Source: Xylona heveae TC161 (lineage: Eukaryota > Ascomycota > Xylonomycetes > Xylonales > Xylonaceae). Taken from it: a DNA stretch of 64,000 nt. Made by a program: the position numbers and the translations under genes. Where the stretch lies: assembly GCF_001619985.1 (NCBI RefSeq), contig NW_017264193.1, positions 1,865,726 through 1,929,725 on the forward strand. Direction: 5' to 3'. The notes under the pieces are model-generated. The model made no database searches and was not told where the DNA came from. It saw nothing but the letters and a program-made list of their open reading frames with translations. Positions 1 through 11,700 of this stretch are shown piece after piece (positions within the stretch are counted from its first letter, which is position 1; the number at the start of each line of letters is the position of its first letter).

Positions 1-1195
1 GCAGCGGAGCATCTGGATGTAAGAATTCACCCTTGTTGATGTATGGAATCAAATGGCTTGCAAGAAAAATTGGGTTTGTCGTTTGTCAAATCAAAAGTTT
101 GAGTGAGAAAAGTAACAAAAAAAGTCAAGGGCGTGGAGACTCGAAAACACGTCGCGCGCTCTGTGGAAAATAACCGACTGAGGCACCAGATGCAATCATG
201 CTGAGAGAGAATACATGCAGCAAGAAGATCTGAGCCTATCCAGGATCGCATCCGAAGAGATCTGTGCCGTGTGAGCTTGATAGTGCGCGCAAGGCCGAGG
301 TATATTATCAATGGACTCTGGGAATGAACATGAAGAAACTCGGCATGTTCCGCAGAGCCGCGTGGTGTGGTGAGCAAGGACCCTAAAAAAGAAGCGAGCG
401 GTTGCTTTCCCCGACCGGAAGTCGAGACGGTTCACATCCGACAAAAGAGAAACAAAGACCAAGCTTCGTGGGGTGCTTCCTTCTTTTCCGCTCTCGAAAT
501 GACAGCACTGACGGCTCAAAGGGGGATATGCCAAGAGAAATTGCAGTAGGGCTTCTTGCCACATGTAAGTAGCAAAATGTCCTTGCACTTGAAATCAGCG
601 TGATGATCATTCGTCGATCGTCAAGCGATGACGGTTGCTGCTGCCCATGAATGTCAATTTAGTAGATCACTGCTTCTTTAAGGTGCCTGGTTTGATTGAG
701 GGAAAGACTCTCCCCTTTTGATATTAATTGCACAGTTGGCCATAACATGACGCAGTTTTGAGATTTTTGTGTTGTGACATAATATCCTTTGCTGTTGGGG
801 GGTTATTTTTAAGTAGTCATCTCCTTTTTCTACGCCAAGAAATCCGTCTCTCCTGAGCTTGCTGCTCACAGCGAACAATTTCAGAGAGGCCACCGTGCTC
901 CGATTAGGGCCATAGCCGATCCATATTCTTCCTGTGCAGCTCGAACAAGGAAAAGAGAGTCAATTTGTGTTCGCTTCAAAAGATTGGTAGTGTAGATTGT
1001 GAGATGAATGGCTCCCACATGCAAGCAATAGCAATAATATATCCCCTTCCACATTGAAGAGCAGCATGTGCTTACAAGTAGTTGGTGTATGATGACGCAG
1101 TGGGGAGAGAGAGTTGTGCTGGCCATGGTTCAGAGAAGCGCGCTAAGCTGGAGAACGGCCCGCTCGTTGGCCGCTTTACCCACAATCTCTCACTA
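1..1195. other. Intergenic sequence, no gene seen
   Basis: No reading frame here shows a recognisable domain. The open frames on both strands are short, overlap each other and carry no family motif. The stretch probably holds the distal promoter of the Ssd1 gene and the flank of a gene beyond the window edge. Confidence 0.5.
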
Positions 1196-1640
1196 ACTTT
1201 ACCTCTCTCTCTCTCTCTTCCTGTCTCTCCATGCTGCCCTTTCTCCCTCTCTCTCGCGTGTCTTCCCTTTCGAGTCAAACGTCAACTACGAGTTACAGCT
1301 CCCAAGTAGCTCTACCTGCTACGAAAAGCTGTACACTCCGGCTTACCCTCATACAGTCCCACCCCCACAGGCTTTCGCTACCCCCAAAAGTCTCTCCTTC
1401 ACTTCTTTACTCGTCTAGTATTACTACTACGGTACTGCTACCACTACCTCTACCTCTACTCTTCCTCCTACATCTTCACACCCACTCTCCTTCTCCACTA
1501 TCTCTTCTACTTCTCTGCATCCCCATCCGTCATCCTCTTTCTTACCTTCAACCCCCTTTCAATCTCGTGTTTCAGTTCTTTTTCCTTCTTTCGCTTCCTC
1601 TCTAATCTACGTTTCTCACTCCGTCGTTGCACTTTCGTCT
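1196..1640 (+). promoter_or_regulatory. CT-rich promoter/leader tract upstream of ssd1
   Basis: About 440 bases are strongly pyrimidine-rich on the plus strand, including CT dinucleotide runs near 1203-1255. CT-rich tracts just before transcription starts are common in filamentous ascomycete promoters. This one lies about 0.7-1.1 kb before the ssd1 ATG, so the mRNA leader is probably long. The repeated CTCTCTCT units also fit the CNYUCNYU consensus reported for yeast Ssd1 binding, but low complexity alone could explain that. Confidence 0.45.
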
Positions 1641-2111
1641 ACTTTACTTAATCCGCGAACCCTCTCGTTCGTCTCCTGTTCCCGCTTGGGACAATTAACC
1701 ATCCCACCCGCGCTCTGTAGCTGCCCCCCCAAAAAAGGCCCCCCGTGGTGTTTTCTCGACGCTGCACTCGCACCGGGATTTTATTCCTTCATCAGGCTCT
1801 TCTTCCTGTCTCATCCTTTTGGCGAGTGTTGCAGCGTACGGCTGGTCGCGTCCTTAGACCTACAAAAAAAATACTCCTCGCAATCGCTTTTGCGTAGATC
1901 TTCAGTTGTCTGACGTCGAGGAGCGTCATCTTCTCCCGAACATTCGTGGATATCCGATTCAAGCATACTTTTCTACCAACGTGGTAACGCTCAGACCCCT
2001 CTTTGGGCGAAAGCATTTCTCTTGAACCCCAAGACGAGCCTCTCGTGCTGAGAAATTTGTCACGACGTCTTAAAGTCCATTCCTTCCGTGCTAAACAGCC
2101 TTATCGGGTAG

Positions 2112-2168
2112 GTATCTTCACCTTCGTGAGCCAGAGGCCTAATTCACTGACGTGCATTCGTTCTGCAG
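2112..2168 (+). other. Probable intron in the ssd1 5' untranslated region
   Basis: A GTATCT donor at 2112 and a TTCTGCAG acceptor ending at 2168 bound 57 bp with a CACTGAC branch-like sequence at about 2147. It lies 173 bp before the ssd1 ATG. Size and signals match the coding introns of the window. No transcript evidence is available. Confidence 0.4.
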
Positions 2169-2341
2169 ATTCACCCTCCACCTCCACCGTCCTTTCCCGC
2201 CCGCCTGATATTCTTTGTTGGCGACGCTGGCCTTAGAGTCTTTCTTCCTACTGTGTCTCAGGATCGCTTTCTCCCGAAAGGGTCGTTAGATCGCTCCTGA
2301 CTGCTCAGTCCAACCCACACAGCTCTTCATCACAATCTGTC

Positions 2342-5300
2342 ATGGATCAACAGCAAGGTCAACCTGGCGTGCCTGGCCCTGCCGGCCGGCGGTTACACAT
2401 TGCTCACAGGCGAAGCCCGTCCGAGTTGACCCCCCTGATGAGTAAGTTCTCCCATTGCTTTTCTTGCCAGCCTGCAGGTTGCTACTCTATGAAGTTGTCA
2501 ACCAAGTCGTCTGCCACAAGGCCATCTTCGTCTGGAGGCTACAACCTTTGCTGCGGCACTGGAGGCATCTCTCAATAGCTGTGACGATCTTTCCAATCAT
2601 CATCTTTCCAAGCCTTGGCCGTACTGATTCCTTTTTGAAATAGTGGAACAACTGGCTATTCAGCAACAAATCGAGCTCCTCCAACAACAGCAACAGCAAA
2701 TACAAGCAACACATCAGCAGTATGTGAACATGGGCATGATTCAGCCCCAGCAGCAGTTGCCCGCCTTGAATGCCTTTGCTCCCGTGCAAGGTCAGGTGTC
2801 TGGTCTGTCTGCTCATCCGGGCGCCTTCCAGTTCCCTCAGCTCTCGCAGCAACAATTAGCCGTTCCTTTGAATGCCCCAACCCAGCCCTCCTCTCATCGA
2901 CGTAATCAGTCGGCACTCCCTAGTATGAACATGGGTGGTCCCCCACCGGCACCCTCGGCCGGTGCCTCTGGCTCAATCTACAGCGACTACAATCAGTCGG
3001 GTAATACTGGCGGTCAAAACCGAGAGAGCATGAGCCAACGCGGTGGTCGTGGTCCCCCCGGCGGCGGACATCAACGCCGTCACTCTTTGGCGCTTCCGGA
3101 AGCCAAGAAGGCCGCCGAGCTTGCGCAGCAGAAACGAACGACGTCGGGATTTCAATTTCCCATTCCTGGTGCCGGTGGTGCCACGTCGTCGAGCTCTGAC
3201 CGCTCTGCGAGCCCCTCCACGACCGAAGACAAGTCGGCTCAGGGCCAGCAGCAGAGCCACGGAAATCACATCTCCTCTGGCAGTCTCTCGGCCCGGAGCG
3301 GCAACCGCATGGTCAGTCACGGCCGAAGCCAGAGCATGGCTGTCGGAAATGGGCGCAGTTCCATGCAGGGACGTGGTGCTGGAGGCTTTCAGTTTCCCTC
3401 GCCATTGTCTCAGGACGCTTCTTCGGAGCATTCCGACTTCCAGCGCCGAAGCAGCGGCCACGGACGCACCGCGTCTCGCAACTTTGAAGGCAACTGGCGT
3501 CAGCCCAACAATAATCAAAACCAGGCACCAGAGCCTCAGCCACCCATGGGTAGCTTCAGCCAGCCTCAGACGGCGAGTTCCAGCGTTTTCCAGCCCGGCC
3601 ACCGCACTCGGGCGTCAATTGCTGGCCAGTCGATTGGTTCTCTTGGATCTTTCCAATTTCCGGCCCAGCCTCAGCTTCTCCAGCTGCCCCAAGGACAGGT
3701 CGTGCTCGGACAGCCTCAGCTGTTTGCTGGTCAGCAATTGAACCCGCTGCAGCTAGGCCAACTTCAGGCTCTGCAGGCGGCCCAGCTCACCGGACAGCAA
3801 GTGCCTGGACTGCAATCAAGCCAGCATTCCCAGTCGCAGCTTTCGCAACAACAGGCTCAGCAGCAGCGTAAGACGCTGTTCACTCCTTACTTGCCCCAGG
3901 CATCGCTGCCGGCCTTGCTCAGTGACGGTCAGCTCGTCGCCGGTGTCTTGCGAGTGAACAAGAAGAACCGGAGCGACGCATATGTTACTACTCCGGACCT
4001 CGATGCTGACATCTTCATCTGCGGTAGCAAAGACCGCAATCGAGCTCTGGTCGATGACCTTGTCGCCGTCGAGCTCCTGGATGTCGATGAAGTCTGGAGC
4101 CAAAAGCGTGAAAAGGAGGAGAAGAAGAGACGCAAGGACGTTTCCGAGTCACGCTCTGGTGGTGATAAGCCGGGAAGAAGCGACTCGCTCAGTGCCGATG
4201 GCCAAAGTGCCATGGATGGTGGCATCAAGAGAAGAGGCAGTTTGAGGCAGCGTCCCACCCAGAAGAAGAATGATGATGTCGAAGTCGAGGGGCAAAGCCT
4301 TTTGCTCATGGAGGAGGAAGAGGTGAATGATGAGCAGAAGCCGCTCTATGCCGGACATGTCGTCGCCGTCATCGAGCGTATCGCAGGACAAATGTTTTCT
4401 GGTACTCTTGGTCTTTTGCGTCCTAGTAGCCAAGCTACAAAGGAGAAGCAAGAAGCCGAGCGTCAGGCTCGTGAGGGATCGGGACGTTCGGCGCCTGACC
4501 GGCACCAAGAGAAGCCAAAGATTGTCTGGTTCAAGCCCACTGACAAGCGTGTTCCCCTGATCGCCATCCCTACAGAGCAAGCTCCTCGCGACTTTGTAGA
4601 GAAGCACCAAGAATATGCTAATCGCATATTTGTTGCCTGCATCAAGCGTTGGCCAATCACTTCTCTCCACCCGTTTGGCACGTTGGTGGAGCAACTAGGT
4701 GAGATGGGCAACCTGAAGGTCGAGACTGACGCTCTCCTCCGCGATAACAACTTTGGTCCGGACGAGTTTGCTGAGGCGGTCCTCAAAGACGTCGGCCATG
4801 AAAACTGGTCTGTCGCTGCTGAGGATGAATCTGTTGTGTCAGCCCGCAAGGATCTTCGAGAAGAGAAGACCTTCACCATCGATCCTAATGGAGCCCAGCA
4901 ACTTGACAATGCCATTCATGTAAAGACGCTCGGAGATGGTAGAGTGGAGATTGGTGTACACGTTGCTGATGTGGCTCACTTCATCAAACGTAACTCCCTT
5001 GTCGATCGCGAGGCGAAGAAGCGAGGCACCGGTGTTTATCTCGTGAATCGCGCTGTCAGCATGCTTCCACCGAGATTGGCATCTGACCTCTGTTCCTTGA
5101 GCCCTGGCCAAGAGAGGTTCACCGTCAGCGTGATTTTTAAAGCTGACCCCCGAACTGGTCATGTCTTTGAGGACGAGACTTGGGTGGGAAAGTCCATTAT
5201 CAAGAGTTCAGGAAAGCTCTCATACGACGAGGTCGACGCCGTCTTGACCGATTCTTCTTCTGTCTCCCTCGATCAGACCGCTGTCAATGACGTCAAGTTG

Positions 5301-6945
5301 CTATATGTAAGTTTTGTGTATATATAGATATAGGAGAAATGCACCGAGAAAGAACGTACTGGAGCTAACCAATGACAGGGTCTGACTCGGAAGTTCCGTG
5401 AGGCCAGGTTTGGCTCACGGTCGGACGACATCCCGCCGCTTCGTCTCCTCTACCAGCTTGACGATGAGAACGTCCCGGTGGAGCAGAACGTCTTCGACGC
5501 TACGCCATCGCATGAGCTCATCGAAGAGCTCAGCCACAAGGCCAATGCATTTGTGGCTAAGAAGCTTGCAGCAGCCCTCCCAGGAAAGGCCTTCCTCCGT
5601 CGCCAAGCGGCTCCCAACTCGCGCCGTCTGCAAACCTTTGCAGAGCGAATGACAAATATTGGATATGACATCGACACCAGCAGCAGCGGCTCGATTCAGG
5701 CTAGCCTATTCAATGTCGAAGACCAATCTATTCGCAAGGTAAGGCTATCTTTGCGCCAGTTGGTGGGAAAAAAAAGGCATGATCATTTGCTAATATCACA
5801 TGTTCTAGGGTATGGAGACACTCCTGGTCAAGACCATGTCCCGCGCCAAGTATTTTGTTGCTGGAAAGCTTTCCGAGCAGCAGTACGCTCACTTTGCCTT
5901 GAATCTGCCATTGTACACTCACTTCACCAACCCAACTCGCCGATATGCAGACATTGTTGTCCACCGCCAGCTGGAGGCTATTCTTTCAAATGCGGCAATC
6001 GAAATCGCAGACGACATTGAATCTCTTGTTAAGATTGCTGAGCACTGCAACAACAAGAAGGACTCGGCGCAGATTGCGCAGGAGCAGAGTGTACACATTG
6101 AGTCGTGCAGAGCATTGGACAGGAAACGGCAGCAGCTTGGTGGCGATCTCACTAGCGAAGGTATCGTCATTTCTGTCTACGAGTCGGCCTTTGACGTCCT
6201 CATTCCCGAGTACGGATTCGAGAAGCGTGTGCACTGCGACCAGCTTCCGCTCAAGAAGGCCGAGTTTGACAAGCACAAGCGAATCCTCGAGCTCTACTGG
6301 GAGAAGGACATTCCGTCTTCAGCCTACATTCCAGAGGACGAGCGTCCTCCGGCGGGATCCGTTCGCGGTTCGAATGCTGCGGCCGCGGCGGCCGCGGCTC
6401 GTGAAGCCGAAGCGGCGAAGAAGCGCGCCAAGGAAAATGAGGAGGCGCAGCGAAAGCAGATGGACACTGGCACAATGTCCACTGACGATGTCGATGCTCT
6501 CTTTGATGACGATGAGGACGTGGCTTCTGAAATTACTGAGATGGCTGCTGGTGTTTCGCTCAACCCCACTGCTGGCTCTGAGCGCCCGACTCAGAGCATG
6601 CCTCCGTCTCCGACTCGGACCACGGCTTCATCCGAACAGGGTCCTCACCGCACTAGATCTGACCCGAAGCTTGCCTCTAGCGCTACCGAGGCTCCCGAGG
6701 GCAAGCTGACCGACAAGGAGAAGTATATGAAGCTATTTGCTCTCCGCCAGGAAAACGGCGAGTACATTCAAGATGTCAGGGAGATGACCAGAGTGCCAAT
6801 CATCTTGAAGACGGACCTTTCGAAGAGTCCTCCGTAAGTTGAATCACATGCAACTTTTTGAAACTTTTCTAAAATTACTAACACTTGTTCTTTTTTTTTA
6901 AACAGCTGCCTTACTATTCGCTCCGTCAACCCATATGCGCTATAG
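2342..6945 (+). CDS. ssd1: Ssd1-type RNB-fold RNA-binding protein (five exons)
   Basis: Translational repressor and mRNA-localising protein. In yeasts Ssd1 binds leaders of cell-wall mRNAs and is phosphorylated by the NDR kinase Cbk1; that role is family knowledge. CDS joins 2342-2441, 2644-5306, 5379-5738, 5809-6833 and 6906-6945, giving 1,395 residues. The first intron is proved by frame: exon 1 ends in a split ATG codon and exon 2 continues into a Gln-rich stretch. The N-terminal third is Q/S/G-rich and disordered, with several HxRxxS-like basic-serine sites suited to NDR kinases. Cold-shock-like OB folds and the RNB domain follow. The RNB metal motif near residue 780 reads IDPNGAQQLDNA, so two of the acidic positions found in active RNase II are Gln and Asn: the nuclease is predicted dead, as in known Ssd1. 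The tiny last exon encodes the end CLTIRSVNPYAL. Convergent with the coiled-coil gene downstream. Confidence 0.95.
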
Positions 6946-8776
6946 ATGGCCAAACCGATATCTAATACAAAGTTATCAGTATATTTCCGGAGCAGTTGCA
7001 TGCTCAATCGCTCTCAAACATCTATCTAATATCGGTCCAACCATCTTTGGAAAAGACCAATTTTTGGTTTCACCTGTTTGCAAAAGATGAATGCCAAGCT
7101 CTACGCCGATGGGTAGAACATATCGGCCCAAAGCTTTTGCATTCCATCTATTTGCAACCTACACGATGGAATCGTGATAATTTGCTCGGTCTTGCTCTTG
7201 GAATATTTGCTCCAAACTGGACCACCTTATAATCTCTTCTCTTGGTATCAGCTGTGTTTAATCAATTTTCTCTTTATTTAATCTTTTTTTCCATTTCTTG
7301 TTCATTTTCAGTAAAAGCTTTTTATTTTTCCCTTTTTTGCTTCTACATTCTTGTCTTTTTCCGGCATTAGCGTGATTTTGTGAATCCATGCTTTGTTTCC
7401 CACTTGCAATTGCTTCCAGACATTTGCCCCTGGTCTGGTAGCGCAATTTAGTGCGTCTCGTGCCTTTTCCAGACGCAAAGGGGATTGGAGATCAGGAGAA
7501 GGACCGGTCGATGAAGAGGAATAAGAAGAAGCTCCAATGATATGGATGCAGACTGAAAAAGGTGGTATTGCGATCGAACCAAGGAACTGAAATTGATGGA
7601 GCACGAGAAGAAAAGAGAGACTGTGTATCTACCTACCTACTTTTACCTACCTACTTTACTGGTCGCCCGATCTCTGAATCAAAGGGTTGGTCATCCCGGC
7701 TCCCTCGTCGAGGGAACCTTTTGCGACCACCCAAGGTGAAAGGATAAGAGGAATCAAATAAGAGAAATTCAAATATTACTTGCGTGTATATCCCAACTTC
7801 TGACCCTCATCGTATATTTGTCCAACTTGAGATCTCCCAGCGTAAGCGTCCATTGTGTCTCGTGTATGTCCGATATAGGCGGTTATTTTCCAAGCGACTC
7901 GGCAACTCCCTTCCCTGGCAACGTGCTCACCTTCACGAAAAATTGAAGCGATTCACACCGCGACAATACTGCATTGCTGCCAAAAATGCATTTATCAAAA
8001 GTTTGGAAGAAAAGTATTCTAACACCCTAGGGGGGACCCAACTTACAGGGACCTACCCGCTGAAACACCAACCAGTGGGTCCAAATCTCTAGTATATATG
8101 AGTGGCAGTAGATGTTTTCTTTGTGTTTTGAGTAGCTTACTACACAGTGGACGGACGAGAAGGAGAGGTGAATAGAAGAGATGGAATAAATAAAAAGTTA
8201 AGCTTAAAAAAACCCATGTGAATGAGTAAATACCTTTGGTAAATAGGGAAATAGGGAAAACAAGTAAAATAAGTAAATGGGTAAAATGGTAAATACCTTT
8301 GGCAAATAAGTAAATAAGTAAATAAGTACAAAGAAAGTAAAAGAAGAGAAAAAGAGCAAAATGCCTTGGGGGGATAAATTACAAGCGAGAGAAAGGCCCG
8401 GTAAGGGAAAAAAAAAAAGAGTGAAAAGGTGGATTTTACAACTAGTTGAGAAGGGGGAAAAAAAAGGGTAAAATGTGTTTTCGACAAAGATGAGAATGCG
8501 AGATGCTTGAGACGAATGTTAATAAAATGTAACAACATGTGCTAAGTGTGCTAAAAACATAGGGGGAAAGATAAATAAAAGATGGATCCGTATATGAAGA
8601 GAAAGGCTATGGCTTTTGTAGTATGACAAGGACAAAATATGTGCATGATGGAAAATAAAAAAACTGTCAAAGTCTGATGGTAAAATGGCAAAATAGAAAC
8701 GAGAGTTTTCGAAATGCAATATAATAGCCGCAGCAAAGATGATGGACTGAAATAGATGGATTGAGATTCGAAATGG
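6946..8776. other. Convergent intergenic region between ssd1 and the coiled-coil gene
   Basis: This 1.8 kb holds the 3' ends of two converging genes. No coding frame is convincing. It is A/T-rich, has a run of ACCTAC units at about 7631-7656, and an A-rich tandem array at about 8216-8330. Confidence 0.5.
8216..8330. repeat. Degenerate (A)GTAAAT tandem array
   Basis: Units such as AAGTAAAT and GGTAAATACCTTTGG recur imperfectly, with the 15-base unit seen twice (about 8235 and 8289) and at least four consecutive AAGTAAAT-like units around 8304-8328. It sits in the 3' flank of the coiled-coil gene and looks like slippage-derived simple sequence. Confidence 0.6.
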
Positions 8777-11700
8777 TTACTCTGACGGTCGAATCAAAGA
8801 CTCGTTGTCGTCGGTGCTCTCTGATTCCAGCTCGGTTTCCGCTCCAATAGCCGGACCGAATGAATCTTCAGCTCGGCTTTCCTGGATAGGATTGCCGTCG
8901 ACCGTACTGTCGTCGTCGTCGTAGAAGCCGCCGTGGGGACTCACGTTCGCTTCTGCGTCCTGATCGTACGAACCCTTGCGGAGCAGAGGAGGCGTTGCGG
9001 GAGGAAGGTCTTGGAGAGGCTGCTTTTCTGCCTGGCGTGCAGAGAACGTCAACAGTGGCTGGGAGCTCTGTCTCTGCCACTGTGCAAATCGGCTCGATGA
9101 GGATGACAATAAAGGTCGGTCATTCTGTGGCGTGGAAGCGGCAGAATTGGTAGAGGAGATTGACACATTACGCTTGTTGATTGGCGTCATGAATCGATTG
9201 TTTGTACCTGGAGGAGTCAAAAGCCCAGAGAGGAAGCTGTGCGCCGAGGGCGAAGATTTCGAGGGTGTTTGCTGAGATGCCGAAGGGGTTTGATCTCCAG
9301 CGTTATCAGCAGTAGTACTAGCTGTACTGGTTACCCTTCCCTTTCGCCAGTTTCCAATCGCCGCGGCAAGCGGGAGTACCTTTGGAGAAGCAAAGTTTGA
9401 AATGGCAGACAATGAGGGGAAGGTCTGACCATTCATTGCCCTTTCCTTCTCTTGTTGTTCCATCTCCAGATTAGCTTTGAGCCTTATGGCAGCATCTCTC
9501 ACGGCGTTCTTGTCAAATTCTGGCTGCGAAAGGATGCCGACAATGTCCTCGAGCTCGCCAAGCCGGACTCCAAGCAACTCACGAAGCCAAGCAATCTCCA
9601 TATCCCTTTCCTTTATTGTCTTTGGAGCATTACGATCGACGGCCGCCAACTCTTGCTCCAGGCTCTCGATTCGACTCTCCCTTTCCTGCAGCTGTTCTTG
9701 GAGAACAAAAATCGACTCGCGCAGGGCTTGAGGGGATATCTTCAGAGGAGAAGTATCGTCACCCGTTGTTGGGCTCGAAGATGAGCTTGGCTGGCTAACC
9801 CTTGCAGACTGTGCAGCTTGAGCAGCAGCGTGCGCTGCAGACTTTGCAATCTCCAACTTCTCCTCAAGGTGCTTCACTAGATCCTGGAAGTGAGTTACTT
9901 TGGCTTCCGACAGATCAAGCCGCTCCTTGAATACTTCTGCACTCCTTTCTTTGTCCTCGACAGCATGGCCAAGAGCTCGGCCATGCTGCTGTTTAAGGTC
10001 CTCAAGAGAACGCTCGTATCGAGTTTGTAGTTCACGTAAAGACCTCTCCCGATAGTCGTGAGCCTCTTTCAAAGCCTTTTCTTTGATCCGCTCGGCTTCT
10101 TGAAGAACATATTCGCTCCTCGATTTCATGGTGTTGGCTTCTTCCCTCATGTGCTCGAGGCGGTTCTCCGTTCTAACGAGTTCACTTTCCAATTCGGCCC
10201 TCACAATATCGACTTGCATTTTTGCAGCCCGCAGATCTGCCTCTAGGACAACTCTGGTCCTGTGCAACTCCATTCGCCCGGCTTCGCGTGCTTGGCTAGC
10301 CTCTCGCTCAGCCCTTGCAGCAACCTTTTGAAATTCAATGTTCTCTACTCGAAGTGCAGCCACCGTCTCTTCCAATCGCGCGTTGAATTTTTGAGTTTGG
10401 TCCGCAACCACCTTCATCTTCATCGACTCTGCCTCTTGCGCCTCGAGCCGTTCAATCTCTCGTTCGAGTCTCTCGCGGGTCCGAGCTTCCGCCTCAAGCC
10501 TTGCGGCCACCAGCCCAAATTTGACTTGGTGGTCCTCGTCTTTTTTACGCCAGTTGGCCTGCTCTCTGGCGATGTCGGATGCGGCTGAAGCCATCTCCTC
10601 TTGCAGCTTATCGAATCTTCCTCGGACTGCTTCTCTAGCGCGTATACTCTCTTCGGTCTGCGCTCTGAGCTTGTCCATGGTAGCCTTGAGATTTTTATTT
10701 TCGCGATTAGCTTCATCAATCTGATTGAGCCAATTTTCATGGGAGATGCGATATTCCTGGATAGTGCTTTCGAGTGCTAGATTTTTGGCGGCCAGATCTG
10801 TAATGTTCTTCTCGGCTTCTTCCAAGGCTTCTCTACGCATCTCGCTCTTCGCGTGGTCTTTGCCGTGCTCCTCGCTGAGGTTTTCAATCTTCGATTCGAG
10901 TTTTTCCGCGGATTGGCGCTCTTGAGCAATTACTTCTTCGGCTGCCTCCAGACTCCGCTTGGTTTTGATGAGTTCCTCTTCGGCTCTTCTTCGAGATTCA
11001 ATCTCCTTTTCAATTCGTCTTTCCGCATCATCCAATTTACCCCTATATTGAGCATCTTGATCATCGGGCGCTTCGACGTTAGTCATCGAGCTTTGTGCGA
11101 TAACCTCCCGAACGATAGTCTCAATATGCTGTTTCTCGAATGCCGGCCGCTGAACTTGATGTTGAGAAGACTTAATCTCTTCTAGGCCTTGCTGAAGACT
11201 AGAAAGCGTCGCGTTCAAGTTCGGTTCAACAACTTTACTCTGTGCCAAGGCCTCGAAAATTGCAGCCTTGAGCTTTTCCATCTTCCGACTTGCCTTAGCC
11301 GTCGTCGAGAACTGTCTGGTATAGCAGGCCTCTTCATCTTCATCTTCGTCGTCAGCGTCACTGTTGGCAGTTCCTCCTGAGACACTTGGCTGATCATTTG
11401 TTGGAAGTGGACGCCTTGGAAAGCTGTTCAAATGATGATGGATGGAAGCCAATGACCTTTCGACTGGATCCAAATGCAATTGGAGCAGTTCACCAACCAT
11501 TTCATTGACCCGCATGTTGAAGAAGTCACTGCGCCATCGCAACTTCTCTTCCTCACCAGAGGAAAGGAAGTCGTCCCACTCACTAACGGGGATTTCCTCG
11601 GCATAATTCAACCTGTGAATTGGAACAGTCGAATCCAGAGTACCATCAATGGAATCAGAACGGCGCTCAAAAGATCGGAGTCGAGCCTCATGTCGCCTAG

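Noticed and set aside
3043-3741. Open frame of 232 codons on the plus strand inside ssd1
   Set aside because: It overlaps the true Ssd1 frame, has Arg/Ser-rich shadow composition and no family motif. The same applies to 5945-6709 and the minus-strand frame 2973-3602.
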